This document shows, piece by piece, positions 63,826 to 64,000 of a stretch of DNA of 64,000 nt; positions within the stretch are counted from its first letter, which is position 1, and each line of letters opens with the position of its first letter. This DNA is from an uncultured Clostridia bacterium (lineage in GTDB: Bacteria > Bacillota > Clostridia > Christensenellales > Pumilibacteraceae). The position numbers were made by a program, and so were the translations under genes. The stretch spans positions 44,659 through 108,658 of the forward strand of contig CALVTM010000004.1 in assembly GCA_944362615.1 (NCBI GenBank). Direction: 5' to 3'. Below the pieces are notes generated by a model that saw only the letters and a list, made by a program, of their open reading frames with translations, was not told where the DNA came from and did not search any database.

Positions 63826-63863
63826 AAAGGCGACGATTTTCATCGTCGCCTTTTCATTTTATT
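63826..63863 (+). terminator. terminator of the lipoprotein gene
   Basis: A perfect 12-bp stem AAAGGCGACGAT/ATCGTCGCCTTT (63826-63837 with 63842-63853), loop TTTC, then TCATTTTATT. Confidence 0.9.
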
Positions 63864-63866
63864 GGG

Positions 63867-63980
63867 GTGGGAGTTCTTTCGGGGGAAAACCTTTCTTCAG
63901 AAAAAGAACGGTTTTCCCCCCGACCCCCCTTTCCAAAGAAACTTTCACTAAGTTATACCCTTTTTTATTGTTACTTTATC
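63867..63980. repeat. dispersed repeat, copy 2 (inverted relative to 37057-37172)
   Basis: The reverse complement of this segment matches 37057-37172 almost base for base, including TTAGTGAAAGTTTCTTTGG and the GGGGAAAACC/GGTTTTCCCC arms; differences are lengths of G-runs and a few bases in the loop. It begins a few bases after the terminator of the lipoprotein gene. Confidence 0.85.
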
Positions 63981-64000
63981 GCTCGAACAGACTATACTTT

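Overview
The window looks like chromosomal DNA of an anaerobic, spore-forming-lineage member of the Bacillota (class Clostridia), probably gut-associated. The evidence is Spo0A, a BclB-like exosporium protein, LuxS, PepF, UPF0210/ACT, a flavodiiron protein with rubredoxin, a Mn2+ riboswitch, and strong sigma-A promoters (TTGACA-17-TATAAT) with AGGAGG-type ribosome binding sites. Base composition is moderately GC-rich except for one AT-rich inserted cassette at 28.1-30.46 kb. No rRNA, tRNA or CRISPR array was seen.

Layout. 1-5.8 kb: the end of an iron alcohol dehydrogenase, then an operon dnaN - ACT protein - UPF0210 - pepF - J-domain protein. 5.9-9.4 kb: an Mbeg1-like hydrolase and a HEPN/CBS protein flank a 1.5-kb stretch without a credible CDS, which holds two promoter-plus-terminator RNA genes, one of them about 700 nt. 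9.5-16.6 kb: a minus-strand polyamine operon speD-speA-speE-speB-casdh-nspC behind a 300-nt structured leader with an intrinsic terminator. It encodes two complete routes from putrescine to spermidine. 16.7-25.3 kb: an MscS channel, then a PocR/AraC regulator divergent from tkt-xylA-xylB-GH43 (pentose use). 25.6-28.1 kb: an unknown protein and a membrane-anchored metallopeptidase.

28.1-30.46 kb is an AT-rich arsR-type cassette (ArsR, ArsP-like permease, CxxS thioredoxin-like protein, Cys-rich DUF6485-like protein). It is bracketed by an exact 24-bp duplication of part of a host terminator. 30.5-36.1 kb: a Cys-rich (GSC)n exosporium-like protein, a sirtuin, a CNNM/CorC transporter, a SecB-like chaperone, an unusual MDR dehydrogenase and spo0A. 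36.15-37.3 kb is a gene-free repeat island (three 139-bp tandem units, a large palindrome, short direct repeats, a dispersed repeat and a C/A-rich tract). One of these repeats recurs in inverted orientation at the right end of the window.

37.3-43.6 kb: rubredoxin and a four-domain flavodiiron protein, two small membrane proteins and a MacB-like ABC fusion. 43.6-51.8 kb: a yybP-ykoY Mn2+ riboswitch controlling a P-type ATPase, a CPA-type antiporter, a second P-type ATPase and a small membrane protein. 52-58.7 kb: ABC-F, luxS, adenine deaminase, a zinc alcohol dehydrogenase and gpmI. 58.7-59.9 kb: a gene-free stretch with a tandem 62-bp repeat and a promoter-driven small transcript. 59.9-63.8 kb: a 1270-residue lipoprotein with a collagen-like segment, many CxxC modules and a beta-helix end.

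The best candidates for undescribed biology are the speD leader RNA, the large minus-strand RNA near 8 kb, the tandem structured repeats downstream of spo0A, and a set of promoters placed so close to their start codons that the mRNAs should be leaderless. All assignments come from reading the sequence; no database search was run.
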